Assembly: GCA_910577045.1 (NCBI GenBank)
Contig: CAJTLB010000002.1
Location: forward strand, 62,001 to 126,000
Reading direction: 5' to 3'
Origin: an uncultured Lachnospiraceae bacterium
GTDB lineage: Bacteria; Bacillota; Clostridia; Lachnospirales; Lachnospiraceae
DNA: 64,000 nucleotides
Shown here: positions 15,478-23,783 of the stretch, in pieces
How the letters are laid out: the number at the start of each line of letters is the position of its first letter
Position numbering within the stretch: the stretch's first letter is position 1
The notes under the pieces: generated by a model
Databases searched by the model: none
Told to the model about the DNA's origin: nothing
The model's input: the letters and a program-made list of their open reading frames with translations, nothing else
Made by a program: the position numbers and the translations under genes

Positions 15478-16530
15478 CTACTTCTTATCTTTTTCCAAAC
15501 ACAGTTTAGAAGCCAATTGGTAACTGCCTCTTTGTGTTATTTTACCACTTTTTTGAAAAACATATTCCCCAGCTTGTATATTCTCTTTTATTAATGTATT
15601 AGGTGCATTGACATAGAGATAATCTGCTTTATCCCTCATCGCCTGCCTTGCTGTGCGTTCTAATAATTGAGGGAACAATTCTTTTTTATAATTTTCTACT
15701 TCTAAATATGCTATTTTATTCTGTGGGATTTCCTTCTGCCACACAATATACTTTCCTTCTTCATTTTCCACCCTAATTTGGTCTACAAGCGCTTCTTCAT
15801 AAATAATTTCTTGAAGGGACAGCCCATGTGCAGGTGCTTTAGGCCCTGCTGCATTTCTATCCTTAGCAAATAAAATTTCTTGCATATGTTCTGGCGGATA
15901 CACATGTAAACCAACTTTTAATAATGTACCTACAATAATCCGTACCATATTGTAAAGGAACCCATTCCCGGAAATTTTTATTGAAATTATTTCCCCTGTT
16001 TTTTCTACTGTCAATTTATATATAGTACGGTAAGTATCCTCTGCTTGGCTCCTAGAAGAACAAAAACTTTGGAAATCATGTTCCCCTACCAAAAAAGAAG
16101 CCGCTTTTTGCATCGCTTCAATATCAAGGCGTAAATATACAAAATACGCATACAATCGTTCACAGGGCAATAAAAAAGTCCGGTTTAAAATACGATATTC
16201 ATAGGTTTTTATACAATTCCTTCGCCTTGGATGAAAATCTGGGGCTACTTCAAAAGAAGCCTGTATGCGGATATCTTCTGGAAGATATTGGTTTAAAGCA
16301 AAAGCTAGTTTTTGTGGCGGAATCCGTGTCTCTGTATCAAAAACAGCCACATTTCCCATTGCATGTACGCCAGAATCAGTACGGCTGGCACCAATTACTT
16401 GGATATTTTCTTTTAACAATTCTGACAAACAGCGGTTTAAAACTTCTTCTATTGTAATTCCATTGGGCTGGGTCTGCCAACCACAATAATTTGTGCCATC
16501 ATATGCAATAATTAACTGGATTCTTTTCAT
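15478..16530 (-). CDS. truA: tRNA pseudouridine synthase A with C-terminal extension
   Basis: TruA converts uridines 38-40 of tRNA to pseudouridine. The catalytic Asp lies in ASRTDSGVHAMGNVAVFD, and YDGTNYCGWQ and RIIVGTLLKVG are family motifs. Family members are usually about 245 residues. Here the TruA homology ends near GLSLQEIIYEE at about residue 240, and a further 108 residues follow that I do not recognise. The start codon overlaps the ecfT stop by four bases, so the two are translationally coupled at the end of the ribosomal operon. Confidence 0.93.
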   Translation of the reverse strand: MKRIQLIIAYDGTNYCGWQTQPNGITIEEVLNRCLSELLKENIQVIGASRTDSGVHAMGNVAVFDTETRIPPQKLAFALNQYLPEDIRIQASFEVAPDFHPRRRNCIKTYEYRILNRTFLLPCERLYAYFVYLRLDIEAMQKAASFLVGEHDFQSFCSSRSQAEDTYRTIYKLTVEKTGEIISIKISGNGFLYNMVRIIVGTLLKVGLHVYPPEHMQEILFAKDRNAAGPKAPAHGLSLQEIIYEEALVDQIRVENEEGKYIVWQKEIPQNKIAYLEVENYKKELFPQLLERTARQAMRDKADYLYVNAPNTLIKENIQAGEYVFQKSGKITQRGSYQLASKLCLEKDKK

Positions 16531-17339
16531 AATAACTTACTCACTGTATTGATTACTACCACCACTGACAAATATATGGCAAAAGTAGCATATGCAATAA
16601 AATCCCTTCTTTTATAAATAAGAGGCTTCATCTTTGTCCTTCCTTCACCGCCATGATAACAGCGTGCTTCCATTGCCATAGCCAAATCATTGGCACGGCG
16701 GAAAGCAGAAATAAAAAGAGGGACTAAAATGGGGATCATACTTTTTGCCCTTTGCAAAATATTCCCGCTTTCAAAATCTGCACCCCTTGCCATCTGTGCT
16801 TTCATAATCTTGTCTGTTTCTTCTAAAAGGATAGGGATAAAACGCAAAGCAATAGACATCATCATTGCAATTTCATGTACTGGCACATGTATTTTTTTCA
16901 AAGGGCGGAGCCCTTTTTCCAGCCCATCTGTCAAATCATTTGGCGTAGTAGTCAATGTCATAATCGATGTCCCAATAATCAAATAAACAAGCCGGATAGC
17001 CATAAACACTGCAATCCCTAACCCTTCTTTTGTAATCCTTACCTTCCAAAATAAATGGATCAACGTTTCTCCATCTGTTAAAAACAGATTAAAAATTACG
17101 CTAAATAACAATAAAATAAAAATAGACTTTAAACCTTTTAACATAAATTTCAAAGGTACTTTGGATATTTTTATCACACAGGCAAGGTATATGGTGGCAG
17201 CAATATATCCGCTAAAATCTTGGAATAAAAATAGAGATACCAAAAAAACAATAGTGCCAACCAATTTTACTCTTGGATCCAATCTATGGATTACAGAATC
17301 TGCTGGATAATATTGTCCAATTGTAATATCCCGGATCAT
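16527..17339 (-). CDS. ecfT: ECF transporter transmembrane component EcfT
   Basis: This 270-residue membrane protein is the shared T component of energy-coupling factor vitamin/metal importers. It opens with DPRVKLVGTIVFLVSLF and has about five membrane segments. The coupling helices contain AMARGADFE-type motifs (QMARGADFESG and AMEARCYHGGEGRTK), the Ala-Arg-Gly pair that contacts the two ATPases. It overlaps ecfA2 by four bases. No S component is encoded here, as expected for a group II ECF system serving several separately encoded S proteins. Confidence 0.95.
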   Translation of the reverse strand: MIRDITIGQYYPADSVIHRLDPRVKLVGTIVFLVSLFLFQDFSGYIAATIYLACVIKISKVPLKFMLKGLKSIFILLLFSVIFNLFLTDGETLIHLFWKVRITKEGLGIAVFMAIRLVYLIIGTSIMTLTTTPNDLTDGLEKGLRPLKKIHVPVHEIAMMMSIALRFIPILLEETDKIMKAQMARGADFESGNILQRAKSMIPILVPLFISAFRRANDLAMAMEARCYHGGEGRTKMKPLIYKRRDFIAYATFAIYLSVVVVINTVSKLL

Positions 17340-18214
17340 CTGCCTACCTCCCTATTTTGCCGTTTTACAGCCTGAAAATAATTTTGGATACTTTCCTTTG
17401 CCTCTAAAACAGTTGCCGCCTTACAATCCACATCAAACCCTTTCCCCTTTAACGCATACATAAGGTACGTAATCTGTGGCGCAGCAAGCCCCATTTGCTC
17501 TAATTCCTTATAGTGGCAGAATATTTCTCTTGGTTTGCCTTGGAATTGTATGCTTCCTTTATTCATAACAACAAGCCGATCTGCATATCTTGCTACATCC
17601 TCCATGCTGTGGGAAACCAAAATAATAGTAAGCTTCCTTTCCTTATGGAGCTTGTTAATTTCATCTAAAATCTCATCTCTGCCTTTTGGATCTAAGCCTG
17701 CCATTGGCTCATCTAAAATTAATACTTTTGGCTCCATAGCCAGTACTCCTGCAATCGCAACCCTTCTTTTCTGCCCGCCTGACAATTCAAAAGGAGACTG
17801 TTTATAAAATTCTTCTGACAACCCCACAGACTGTAGTGCTTTCTTTGCCCTTTCTTCTACTTCCTCTTTAGAAAGCCCTTGGTTCTTAGGCCCAAAGCAT
17901 ACATCCGAAAAAACATCTATCTCAAAAAGCTGGTGCTCTGGATACTGAAACACAAGCCCTACTTTATTCCTCAACTCTTTCATAGAATATTTTTCTTGGT
18001 AAATATTTTCTCCATCTATATAAATAGCACCTGTATCTGCTTTTAATAACCCATTCAAATGCTGGATTAACGTAGACTTCCCAGAGCCAGTATGCCCAAT
18101 TAACCCTATAAATTCCCCATCTTCAATTGTTAAATTAATATCCCGCAAGGCATTGGCCTGATAAGCTGTACCCTTTCCATAGATATAATTTAGATTTTCA
18201 ATCGTAATTGACAT
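17336..18214 (-). CDS. ecfA2: ECF transporter ATPase EcfA2
   Basis: This is a 292-residue ABC ATPase with Walker A GHTGSGKST, Q-loop FQYPEHQLFE, signature ELSGGQKRRVAIAGV and Walker B VLILDEPMAGLDP. The FQYPEHQLF form marks the second ECF ATPase. It pairs with EcfA1 to energise EcfT. The first 25 bp overlap the end of ecfA1, so the cassette is tightly coupled. It is placed after rplQ, the normal clostridial location. Confidence 0.95.
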   Translation of the reverse strand: MSITIENLNYIYGKGTAYQANALRDINLTIEDGEFIGLIGHTGSGKSTLIQHLNGLLKADTGAIYIDGENIYQEKYSMKELRNKVGLVFQYPEHQLFEIDVFSDVCFGPKNQGLSKEEVEERAKKALQSVGLSEEFYKQSPFELSGGQKRRVAIAGVLAMEPKVLILDEPMAGLDPKGRDEILDEINKLHKERKLTIILVSHSMEDVARYADRLVVMNKGSIQFQGKPREIFCHYKELEQMGLAAPQITYLMYALKGKGFDVDCKAATVLEAKESIQNYFQAVKRQNREVGR

Positions 18215-19050
18215 AATTCATCCACCAACTCATCAATCGTTAAAATACCATCTGTTAATGGCAATCCTTCCTTTTTCAGTTCATAAGCAAGTTCTGTCAC
18301 TTGTGGTACATCCAAACGGTAACTCTTAAGCTTTTCTACATTAGAAAAAATTTCTTTTGGGAATCCCTGCATTACCACTTTCCCATTGTCCATCACAATC
18401 ACTTTATCTGCATAGATTACTTCTTCCATATAATGTGTAATTAAAATAACTGTCACATTCTCTTTTTCATTTAGCTCCCTTACTGTAGCAATTACTTCCT
18501 TCCTACCCATAGGATCTAACATAGCCGTTGGCTCATCTAATACAATACATTGGGGTTTCATTGCCACCACCCCGGCAATCGCTACACGCTGCTTTTGCCC
18601 GCCACTTAATTTATTGGGAGAATGTTTTCTATAAGCTATCATCCCTACTGCACGGAGCGCATTATCTACACGCTTCCATATATCTTCTGTAGGTATTCCC
18701 ATATTTTCAGGGCCAAACCCTACATCCTCTTCTACAATAGTACCAATAATCTGGTTATCTGGATTCTGGAATACCATGCCTGCGTTTTGCCTAATATCCC
18801 AGATATTTTCTTCTTTCGCAGTATCTTTGCCAGCCACCCAAACGGTTCCTTCTGTCGGTGTTAGAATTGCATTAATATGCTTTGCCATTGTTGATTTTCC
18901 AGAACCATTATGCCCTAGTACGGCAATAAACTCACCCTTTTTAATATCTAGGCTTACCTGATCGACTGCCCGTATTGTACTTTCTACATTTCCTTCCTCA
19001 TCATGCTTTGCATACTCATATATTAAATCTTTTATTTTAATAATACCCAT
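18190..19050 (-). CDS. ecfA1: ECF transporter ATPase EcfA1
   Basis: This 286-residue ABC ATPase has Walker A GHNGSGKST, Q-loop FQNPDNQIIGTIVEEDVGFGPEN, signature KLSGGQKQRVAIAGV and Walker B IVLDEPTAMLDP. FQNPDNQ is diagnostic of EcfA1. The start is set at ATG 19050 (MGIIKIKDLIYEY), with GGAGG seven bases upstream; a longer in-frame start at 19113 lacks a site and would overlap the terminator-like region. Confidence 0.95.
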   Translation of the reverse strand: MGIIKIKDLIYEYAKHDEEGNVESTIRAVDQVSLDIKKGEFIAVLGHNGSGKSTMAKHINAILTPTEGTVWVAGKDTAKEENIWDIRQNAGMVFQNPDNQIIGTIVEEDVGFGPENMGIPTEDIWKRVDNALRAVGMIAYRKHSPNKLSGGQKQRVAIAGVVAMKPQCIVLDEPTAMLDPMGRKEVIATVRELNEKENVTVILITHYMEEVIYADKVIVMDNGKVVMQGFPKEIFSNVEKLKSYRLDVPQVTELAYELKKEGLPLTDGILTIDELVDELCQLRLKI

Positions 19051-19096
19051 CCTATGCCTCCAGAAACTTATGCCAGTGGCTTTTATATTCAACAAA

Positions 19097-19118
19097 ACCC
19101 GGCGAATACTCACCGGGT
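19097..19118 (-). terminator. Hairpin between rplQ and ecfA1
   Basis: On the minus strand ACCCGGTG pairs with CGCCGGGT around AGTATT and is followed by TTTTG. It is probably a partial terminator lowering ecf expression relative to ribosomal genes. Confidence 0.55.
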
Positions 19119-19130
19119 CTTTTATTACAA

Positions 19131-19655
19131 TTATACTAACTCAAGCAATACTTCCATTGCTGCATCACCTTTACGCTGGCCAATCTTAACGATTCTGGTA
19201 TATCCACCTTTACGTTCTGCATACTTTGGCGCAATCTCATCAAACAGTTTTGCAACTAAATCTATTTCCTTCTTATCTTTCTTTCTCTGTCCTATAGTAG
19301 ATGCTGGATAAAGCACTCGTAATATTTGTCTTCTTACATGAAGGCGGGAAGGCATGTCTTTCTTAATCGTTTTCTCTACTTCATCAAAAATAGTTACCTT
19401 CTTGCCATCTACGACTTCCTTTACCCTTTTTCCGTCTTTATCTTTGCGGGCAACCTTTGCTTTTACAGTAACTGTTTCAAAATTGTCCTTTTCCTTTACT
19501 GCTAATGCAATTAAATGTTCTACTTCTTTACGGACTTCTTTTGCCCTTGCTTCTGTTGTAACAATTTTTCCATTTACAATCATTGCTGTAGTAAGACTTC
19601 TTAACATTGCTTTCCTTTGGCTAGAAGTCCTTCCAAGCTTTCTATATCCTGCCAT
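19131..19655 (-). CDS. rplQ: 50S ribosomal protein L17, with internal insertion
   Basis: It begins MAGYRKLGRTSSQRKAMLRSL, the universal L17 start, at ATG 19655 with GGAGG upstream. It ends with RKGDAAMEVLLELV. At 174 residues it is about 50 longer than typical L17. The extra, highly charged segment lies in the middle (from about residue 60, KVARKDKDGKRVKEVVDGKK). Similar insertions are, as I recall, seen in clostridial L17. Last ribosomal gene of the alpha operon. Confidence 0.96.
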   Translation of the reverse strand: MAGYRKLGRTSSQRKAMLRSLTTAMIVNGKIVTTEARAKEVRKEVEHLIALAVKEKDNFETVTVKAKVARKDKDGKRVKEVVDGKKVTIFDEVEKTIKKDMPSRLHVRRQILRVLYPASTIGQRKKDKKEIDLVAKLFDEIAPKYAERKGGYTRIVKIGQRKGDAAMEVLLELV

Positions 19656-19739
19656 TTTATATTTCCTCCATTTGTGGAACACCCAACCATGCTTCTTCGG
19701 TCTTACTGATTCGATGCTTTTACTCCATAAATTTATTTG

Positions 19740-20699
19740 TTACTCATCACTAGGATTTAATTGCAAGCCCAATTCCTTTAATTTTGCAAGTACCTCTTCC
19801 AAAGACTTACGGCCAAGGTTACGGACTTTCATCATATCCTCTGAAGTTCTATTACACAATTCTTCTACTGTATTAATTCCAGCTCTCTTCAAACAGTTAT
19901 AAGAACGTACCGATAATTCTAGTTCATCAATGTTCATTTCCAGAACTTTTTCTTTTTCATTATCTTCTTTTTCTACCATAACTTCTGCAGTCTTGGCATT
20001 CTCTGATAAATCAATAAATAAGTTCAAATGTACACTTAATACTTTTGCAGCAAGGCTTACCGCTTCATCTGGTTCTAATGTCCCATTTGTATAAACATCT
20101 AACGTCAGTTTGTCATAATCCGTAATCTGGCCTACACGGGTATTCTGTACAGATAAATTGACACGCTCTACTGGTGTATAAATGGAATCTACAGCAATCA
20201 CGCCTATTGGGAGTTCTTCATTTTTATTTTTATCAGAACTTACATATCCTCTTCCCTTTGTAATCGTTAATTCCATATACAATTTGCTGTCAGCTCCACC
20301 ATTCAGAGTAGCAATTACCAAATCGGGGTTTAAAATCTCTATATCTTGGTCAACCTGAATATCCGCAGCCGTAACAACTCCTTCGCCTTCAAATTCTATA
20401 TAGGCAATCTTCGCTTCATTGGTATCGCTGTTGTTCTTAATGGCGAGGCTCTTGATGTTCATAATGATTTCTGTTACATCTTCCTTAACGCCGGGAATTG
20501 AACTGAATTCATGCAGCACTCCGTCAATTTTTACCTGGCTGACTGCTGCTCCGGGCAAAGAAGAAAGCATAATTCTTCTTAATGAATTGCCAAGAGTAGT
20601 ACCATATCCTCGTTCAAGTGGTTCTACAACAAATCTTCCGTATTTCTTGTCCTCTGAAATTTCAGCAATCTCAATTTTTGGTTTTTCAAAATCGAACAC
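19740..20699 (-). CDS. rpoA: DNA-directed RNA polymerase subunit alpha
   Basis: This 319-residue alpha subunit has the N-terminal dimerisation/assembly domain (FVVEPLERGYGTTLGNSLRRIMLSSLPG) and, after an acidic linker near residue 235, the C-terminal DNA- and activator-binding domain (LELSVRSYNCLKRAGINT...RNLGRKSLEEV). It lies between rpsD and rplQ, the standard position. Confidence 0.98.
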   Translation of the reverse strand: MFDFEKPKIEIAEISEDKKYGRFVVEPLERGYGTTLGNSLRRIMLSSLPGAAVSQVKIDGVLHEFSSIPGVKEDVTEIIMNIKSLAIKNNSDTNEAKIAYIEFEGEGVVTAADIQVDQDIEILNPDLVIATLNGGADSKLYMELTITKGRGYVSSDKNKNEELPIGVIAVDSIYTPVERVNLSVQNTRVGQITDYDKLTLDVYTNGTLEPDEAVSLAAKVLSVHLNLFIDLSENAKTAEVMVEKEDNEKEKVLEMNIDELELSVRSYNCLKRAGINTVEELCNRTSEDMMKVRNLGRKSLEEVLAKLKELGLQLNPSDE

Positions 20700-20732
20700 T
20701 ATAAAGCCCCTCCTTTTCGGTTGGTTATAGGA

Positions 20733-21326
20733 TTACTTAGAATACAACTCGACGATAAGCATCTCGTCAACCGGAACATCGATAACCTCTCTAGTTGGTA
20801 ATTCTTTAATAGATCCTTTTAAATTCTCCTGATCTACATCCAGCCATTCTGGAACCATCCTTGCACCTGTTATCTCAAGAATATCCTTATATCTCTGGGA
20901 AGACTTACATTTTTCTTTAATTTCAACTGTATCGCCAGCCTTAATTAAATAGGAAGGAATATTTACACACTTTCCGTTTACCAATACATGCTTATGATCT
21001 ACAATCTGTCTAGCTTCTCTTCTAGTCCTAGCAAAGCCAAGCCTAAAAATAACATTATCCAGCCTTCTCTCTAACAAGACCATTAGATTTTCACCTGTCA
21101 TGCCAGACATTTTATCTGCCTTTACATAATAATTATGGAAAGGTTTCTCTAATACACCATAGATAAATTTTGCCTTTTGTTTTTCTCTAAGCTGAAGACC
21201 ATACTCTGTAAGCTTCTTATTTGCTCTTTTTAATTCTCTTTTTGACTTTTTGTCAACGCCCAAATAAATAGGGTCTAATCCAAGTGATCTGCATCTTTTC
21301 AATACAGGAACTCTATTAACTGCCAC
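20733..21326 (-). CDS. rpsD: 30S ribosomal protein S4
   Basis: This 197-residue S4 has the S4 RNA-binding domain (LERRLDNVIFRLGFARTRREARQIVDHKHVLVNGK). The N-terminus, NRVPVLKRCRSLG, lacks the four-cysteine zinc site of other S4 proteins, so this is a zinc-independent form. S4 nucleates 30S assembly. Confidence 0.97.
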   Translation of the reverse strand: MAVNRVPVLKRCRSLGLDPIYLGVDKKSKRELKRANKKLTEYGLQLREKQKAKFIYGVLEKPFHNYYVKADKMSGMTGENLMVLLERRLDNVIFRLGFARTRREARQIVDHKHVLVNGKCVNIPSYLIKAGDTVEIKEKCKSSQRYKDILEITGARMVPEWLDVDQENLKGSIKELPTREVIDVPVDEMLIVELYSK

Positions 21327-21342
21327 TTTTCCTACCTCCTAA

Positions 21343-21747
21343 TTAAACTCTTCTGCGTTTCGGTGGACGGCATCCATTATGTGGAACCGGAGTTACATCT
21401 TTGATGCTGGTTACTTCAAGACCACAAGCCTGAAGTGCACGAATTGCAGCTTCCCTTCCTGAACCTGGTCCTTTCACCATAACATCAACTGTTTTTAATC
21501 CATGTACCAAAGCTGCCTTTGTAGCAGTTTCAGCTGCCATTTGAGCTGCATAAGGAGTAGATTTCCTTGAACCTCTAAATCCAAGACCGCCAGCACTTGC
21601 CCATGATAAAGCATTTCCTTCGCCATCTGTAATTGTTACAATTGTATTGTTAAAGGATGACTGAATATGTGCCTGTCCTCGTTCAACGTTTTTCTTTACA
21701 CGCTTTTTTGTCACTTTCTTTGCGCTACCTGACACTTGTTTTGCCAT
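21343..21747 (-). CDS. rpsK: 30S ribosomal protein S11
   Basis: This 134-residue S11 has AHIQSSFNNTIVTITDGEG, the central GSRKSTPYAAQMAAE, and the closing DVTPVPHNGCRPPKRRRV. It is a platform protein of the 30S subunit, between rpsM and rpsD as usual. Confidence 0.98.
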   Translation of the reverse strand: MAKQVSGSAKKVTKKRVKKNVERGQAHIQSSFNNTIVTITDGEGNALSWASAGGLGFRGSRKSTPYAAQMAAETATKAALVHGLKTVDVMVKGPGSGREAAIRALQACGLEVTSIKDVTPVPHNGCRPPKRRRV

Positions 21748-21780
21748 AATTTTAAACTAACCTCCCTTATGGGTTCCTAA

Positions 21781-22149
21781 TTACTTTTTCTTATTTGCAA
21801 CAGTTTTCTTTGGGCCTTTTCTTGTCCTTGCATTTGTCTTTGTTTTCTGACCACGCACAGGAAGCCCTTTTCTATGGCGGATTCCTCTATAGCATCCAAT
21901 TTCTTGCAGCCTCTTAATGTTCATAGCGATTTCTCTTCTTAAATCACCTTCCACTACCTGTGTCTCATCAATTACTGCACTAATTCTTTTTACCTCGTCG
22001 TCTGTCAAATCCCTGACACGAGTATCTGGATTTACATTCGCTTCTTTCAGAATGCGGTTAGAGCTTACTCTTCCAATGCCATAGATATAAGTCAATCCGA
22101 TTTCTACACGTTTTTCTCTTGGTAAATCTACACCAGAAATACGAGCCAT
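21781..22149 (-). CDS. rpsM: 30S ribosomal protein S13
   Basis: This 122-residue S13 starts MARISGVDLPREKRVEIGL at ATG 22149 behind GGAGGTACACAC. A longer in-frame start at 22221 is not conserved. GCYRGIRHRKGLPVRGQKT and the basic tail ARTRKGPKK are the tRNA-contacting C-terminus. It is separated from rpmJ by a 240-bp gap. Confidence 0.97.
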   Translation of the reverse strand: MARISGVDLPREKRVEIGLTYIYGIGRVSSNRILKEANVNPDTRVRDLTDDEVKRISAVIDETQVVEGDLRREIAMNIKRLQEIGCYRGIRHRKGLPVRGQKTKTNARTRKGPKKTVANKKK

Positions 22150-22389
22150 GTGTGTACCTCCATCTTTCCTTTTACAATGTCTACCTGGTATGTGGCTTAT
22201 ATCGGTATGTCTATAAACCACACTTTGGCAAGCCCGATTTTACGCAGCCCGTCCTCTCAGACGCCGAAATGTTGTGCGCTTCCATCCGCTTACCTAATAT
22301 TTTTCTATTTCATAGCAATGAACAACTTACCCTAGTGGTTCCTTATTCATTACTGCAGCCGCATATCCATCTACCAGCACAAACTACCA

Positions 22390-22503
22390 TTAACCTTGTC
22401 TCTGTTTATGCTTCGGATTTTCACAAATTACTCTAATGCTTCCTTTTCTTTTAATAATCTTGCATTTTTCGCAAATTGGTTTTACAGATGACCTAACCTT
22501 CAC
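22390..22503 (-). CDS. rpmJ: 50S ribosomal protein L36
   Basis: This 37-codon gene with a GTG start (22501-22503) encodes KVRSSVKPICEKCKIIKRK, then VICENPKHKQRQG. The C-x2-C...C...H zinc site is intact, so this is the zinc-binding L36. AGGGAGG lies about eight bases before the GTG. It follows the unusual 794-bp gap downstream of infA; normally the two genes are nearly contiguous. Confidence 0.95.
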   Translation of the reverse strand: MKVRSSVKPICEKCKIIKRKGSIRVICENPKHKQRQG

Positions 22504-22628
22504 AGCAACAGCCTCCCTTCCAAAAAAGTCCAATTATAATTATAGCACCATCTTTTCCATATGGCAAGCACTTTTCAAAAATAGTTTTATAATTTATTTC
22601 TATGGAAGAAGGTATAAGAGAGAGATAC

Positions 22629-22856
22629 GCAGGAAGGGGATCTATCCATCTTTTACTCCAAGCTCCAAGAACAAGCAGTTCTAAGTGCTCTGCCAACCAT
22701 ACCAGCCCTTCCCGCAACCAGAGCCTATGTGGCATCCATGCCCCAGAGGCTCCTTGGACGGACATCCTGTCCGTCCATTGCTGCTTCCCTGCCCAGACCA
22801 CTAAGAACTGCCTGTCCCTTCCGCAGTCGCAAAAGCTGGATAGATCCCCTTCCTGC
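22629..22856. repeat. Multi-branched palindromic element, copy A
   Basis: A 228-bp imperfect palindrome bounded by a perfect 20-bp inverted repeat (22629-22648 with 22837-22856). Inside, GCAGTTCTAAGTG near 22676 pairs 12 of 13 with CACTAAGAACTGC near 22798. Between these lie two hairpins, GAGCCT...AGGCTC with inner GGCAT-CC-ATGCC, and GGACGGACA-TCC-TGTCCGTCC (22756-22776). It is GC-richer than its surroundings. Copy B on the opposite strand has the same architecture. It could be a structured RNA, an mRNA-stability or attenuation element, or a non-autonomous mobile element. Confidence 0.75.
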
Positions 22857-23042
22857 TGATCCACAAGTATTCTACCCTTTTCCTTCCACTCTTCCATAAA
22901 AATATGTGTGTGCCTTGCCACAAAAACAGTTTCCTTACCTGCTCCACAAAAAAATTGTGCCTTTTTAATCAACCCAACAAAAATCCCACAAACACTACCC
23001 ACCAAAAAGGCGAAAGAGAAAAGTAAAAGGGCCAATTCACAG
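22857..23042. other. Spacer between the two palindromic elements
   Basis: This 186-bp AT-rich spacer has no credible gene. Open frames crossing it are by-products of the palindromes and have no conserved start, ribosome binding site or recognisable protein sequence. Confidence 0.5.
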
Positions 23043-23268
23043 CAGGGAGAGATGCCTTGCCAGACTCTGCGACTGTGAGGAGGGCTTGTGAGTTCTTAGT
23101 GTTCTGTCTATACAGAAGCAATGGACGAACAGGACGTTCGTCCAAGGAGTCTCTGCGGCACGGATGCCGCATAGGCTCCGGTTGCGGAAAAACAGATAAC
23201 AAATCCAGAACACTTAGAACCACAAGTTTTCCGAGCCGGAGCAGAACCTGGCAAGGCATCTCTCCCTG
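23043..23268. repeat. Multi-branched palindromic element, copy B (inverted)
   Basis: This 226-bp element has ends forming a perfect 21-bp inverted repeat (23043-23063 with 23248-23268). The second stem pairs GTTCTTAGTGTTCTG near 23091 with CAGAACACTTAGAAC near 23206. Inner hairpins are GGACGAAC...GTTCGTCC (23123-23143) and GCGGCA-CGGA-TGCCGC (23155-23170). In reverse complement it aligns with copy A throughout, at perhaps 70-80 percent by eye. Many differences in stems are matched on the partner strand, so pairing is kept. Confidence 0.75.
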
Positions 23269-23297
23269 TGTTCCCCCCCCTCACCTGTCTCTTTCCC

Positions 23298-23516
23298 TTA
23301 TTTATCTCTCCAAATAATTCTCCCCTTCGACAAATCATAAGGCGACAATTCAATTGTCACCTTATCCCCTGGCAGAATACGGATATAATTCATCCGGAGC
23401 TTGCCACTAATATGAGCAAGAACCTGATGGCCATTCTCCAATTCTACCTGGAACATGGCATTTGGTAATTTTTCAATTACGGTTCCTTCTATTTCTATAA
23501 CATCTGCTTTTGACAT
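23298..23516 (-). CDS. infA: Translation initiation factor IF-1
   Basis: This 72-residue OB-fold protein has MSKADVIEIEGTVIEKLPNA at the start, GHQVLAHISGKLRMNYIRI in the middle and YDLSKGRIIWR at the end, matching IF-1 along its length. It binds the 30S A site during initiation. It follows the KOW gene closely and is separated from rpmJ by the palindromic elements. Confidence 0.98.
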   Translation of the reverse strand: MSKADVIEIEGTVIEKLPNAMFQVELENGHQVLAHISGKLRMNYIRILPGDKVTIELSPYDLSKGRIIWRDK

Positions 23517-23519
23517 ATT

Positions 23520-23783
23520 TTACCTCACTCCTGCGCTTTCTGCGCCAAACAGTTTAATGACCCTCTTAATATCTTCATTGTGCCTAATTTCTGGCACTTG
23601 TTCGTTACTGTAATAAATTGGCTGAATATGTTTTTTATTCTTTCGCTTTGGCTTTTCTATTGTCCTTAGTCTTCCATCAGCTACATATACATATTCACCT
23701 TTTTCTTCCACTATTACAAAAATCTGCTCCTTATCATGTCCAGCTATGGATTTTGCCAAATTTCCTTTTTTATATAAATTCAT
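23520..23783 (-). CDS. KOW-domain RNA-binding protein
   Basis: This 87-residue protein begins MNLYKKGNLAKSIAGHDKEQ. A KOW-like beta-barrel with GHDKEQIFVIVEEKGEYVYVADG resembles the L14e-like ribosomal fold. Such a gene commonly lies between map and infA in clostridia and is presumed to bind RNA or the ribosome. The start ATG (23781-23783) overlaps the map stop codon as ATGA, with AGGAG seven bases upstream; the earlier ATG at 23789 is too close to that site. Confidence 0.88.
   Translation of the reverse strand: MNLYKKGNLAKSIAGHDKEQIFVIVEEKGEYVYVADGRLRTIEKPKRKNKKHIQPIYYSNEQVPEIRHNEDIKRVIKLFGAESAGVR

Noticed and set aside
22493..23035. Long minus-strand open frame (180 codons) over palindromic copy A, and a 96-codon frame over copy B
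   Set aside because: Both arise from the palindromes, lack conserved protein features and ribosome binding sites, and the first overlaps the L36 start region.
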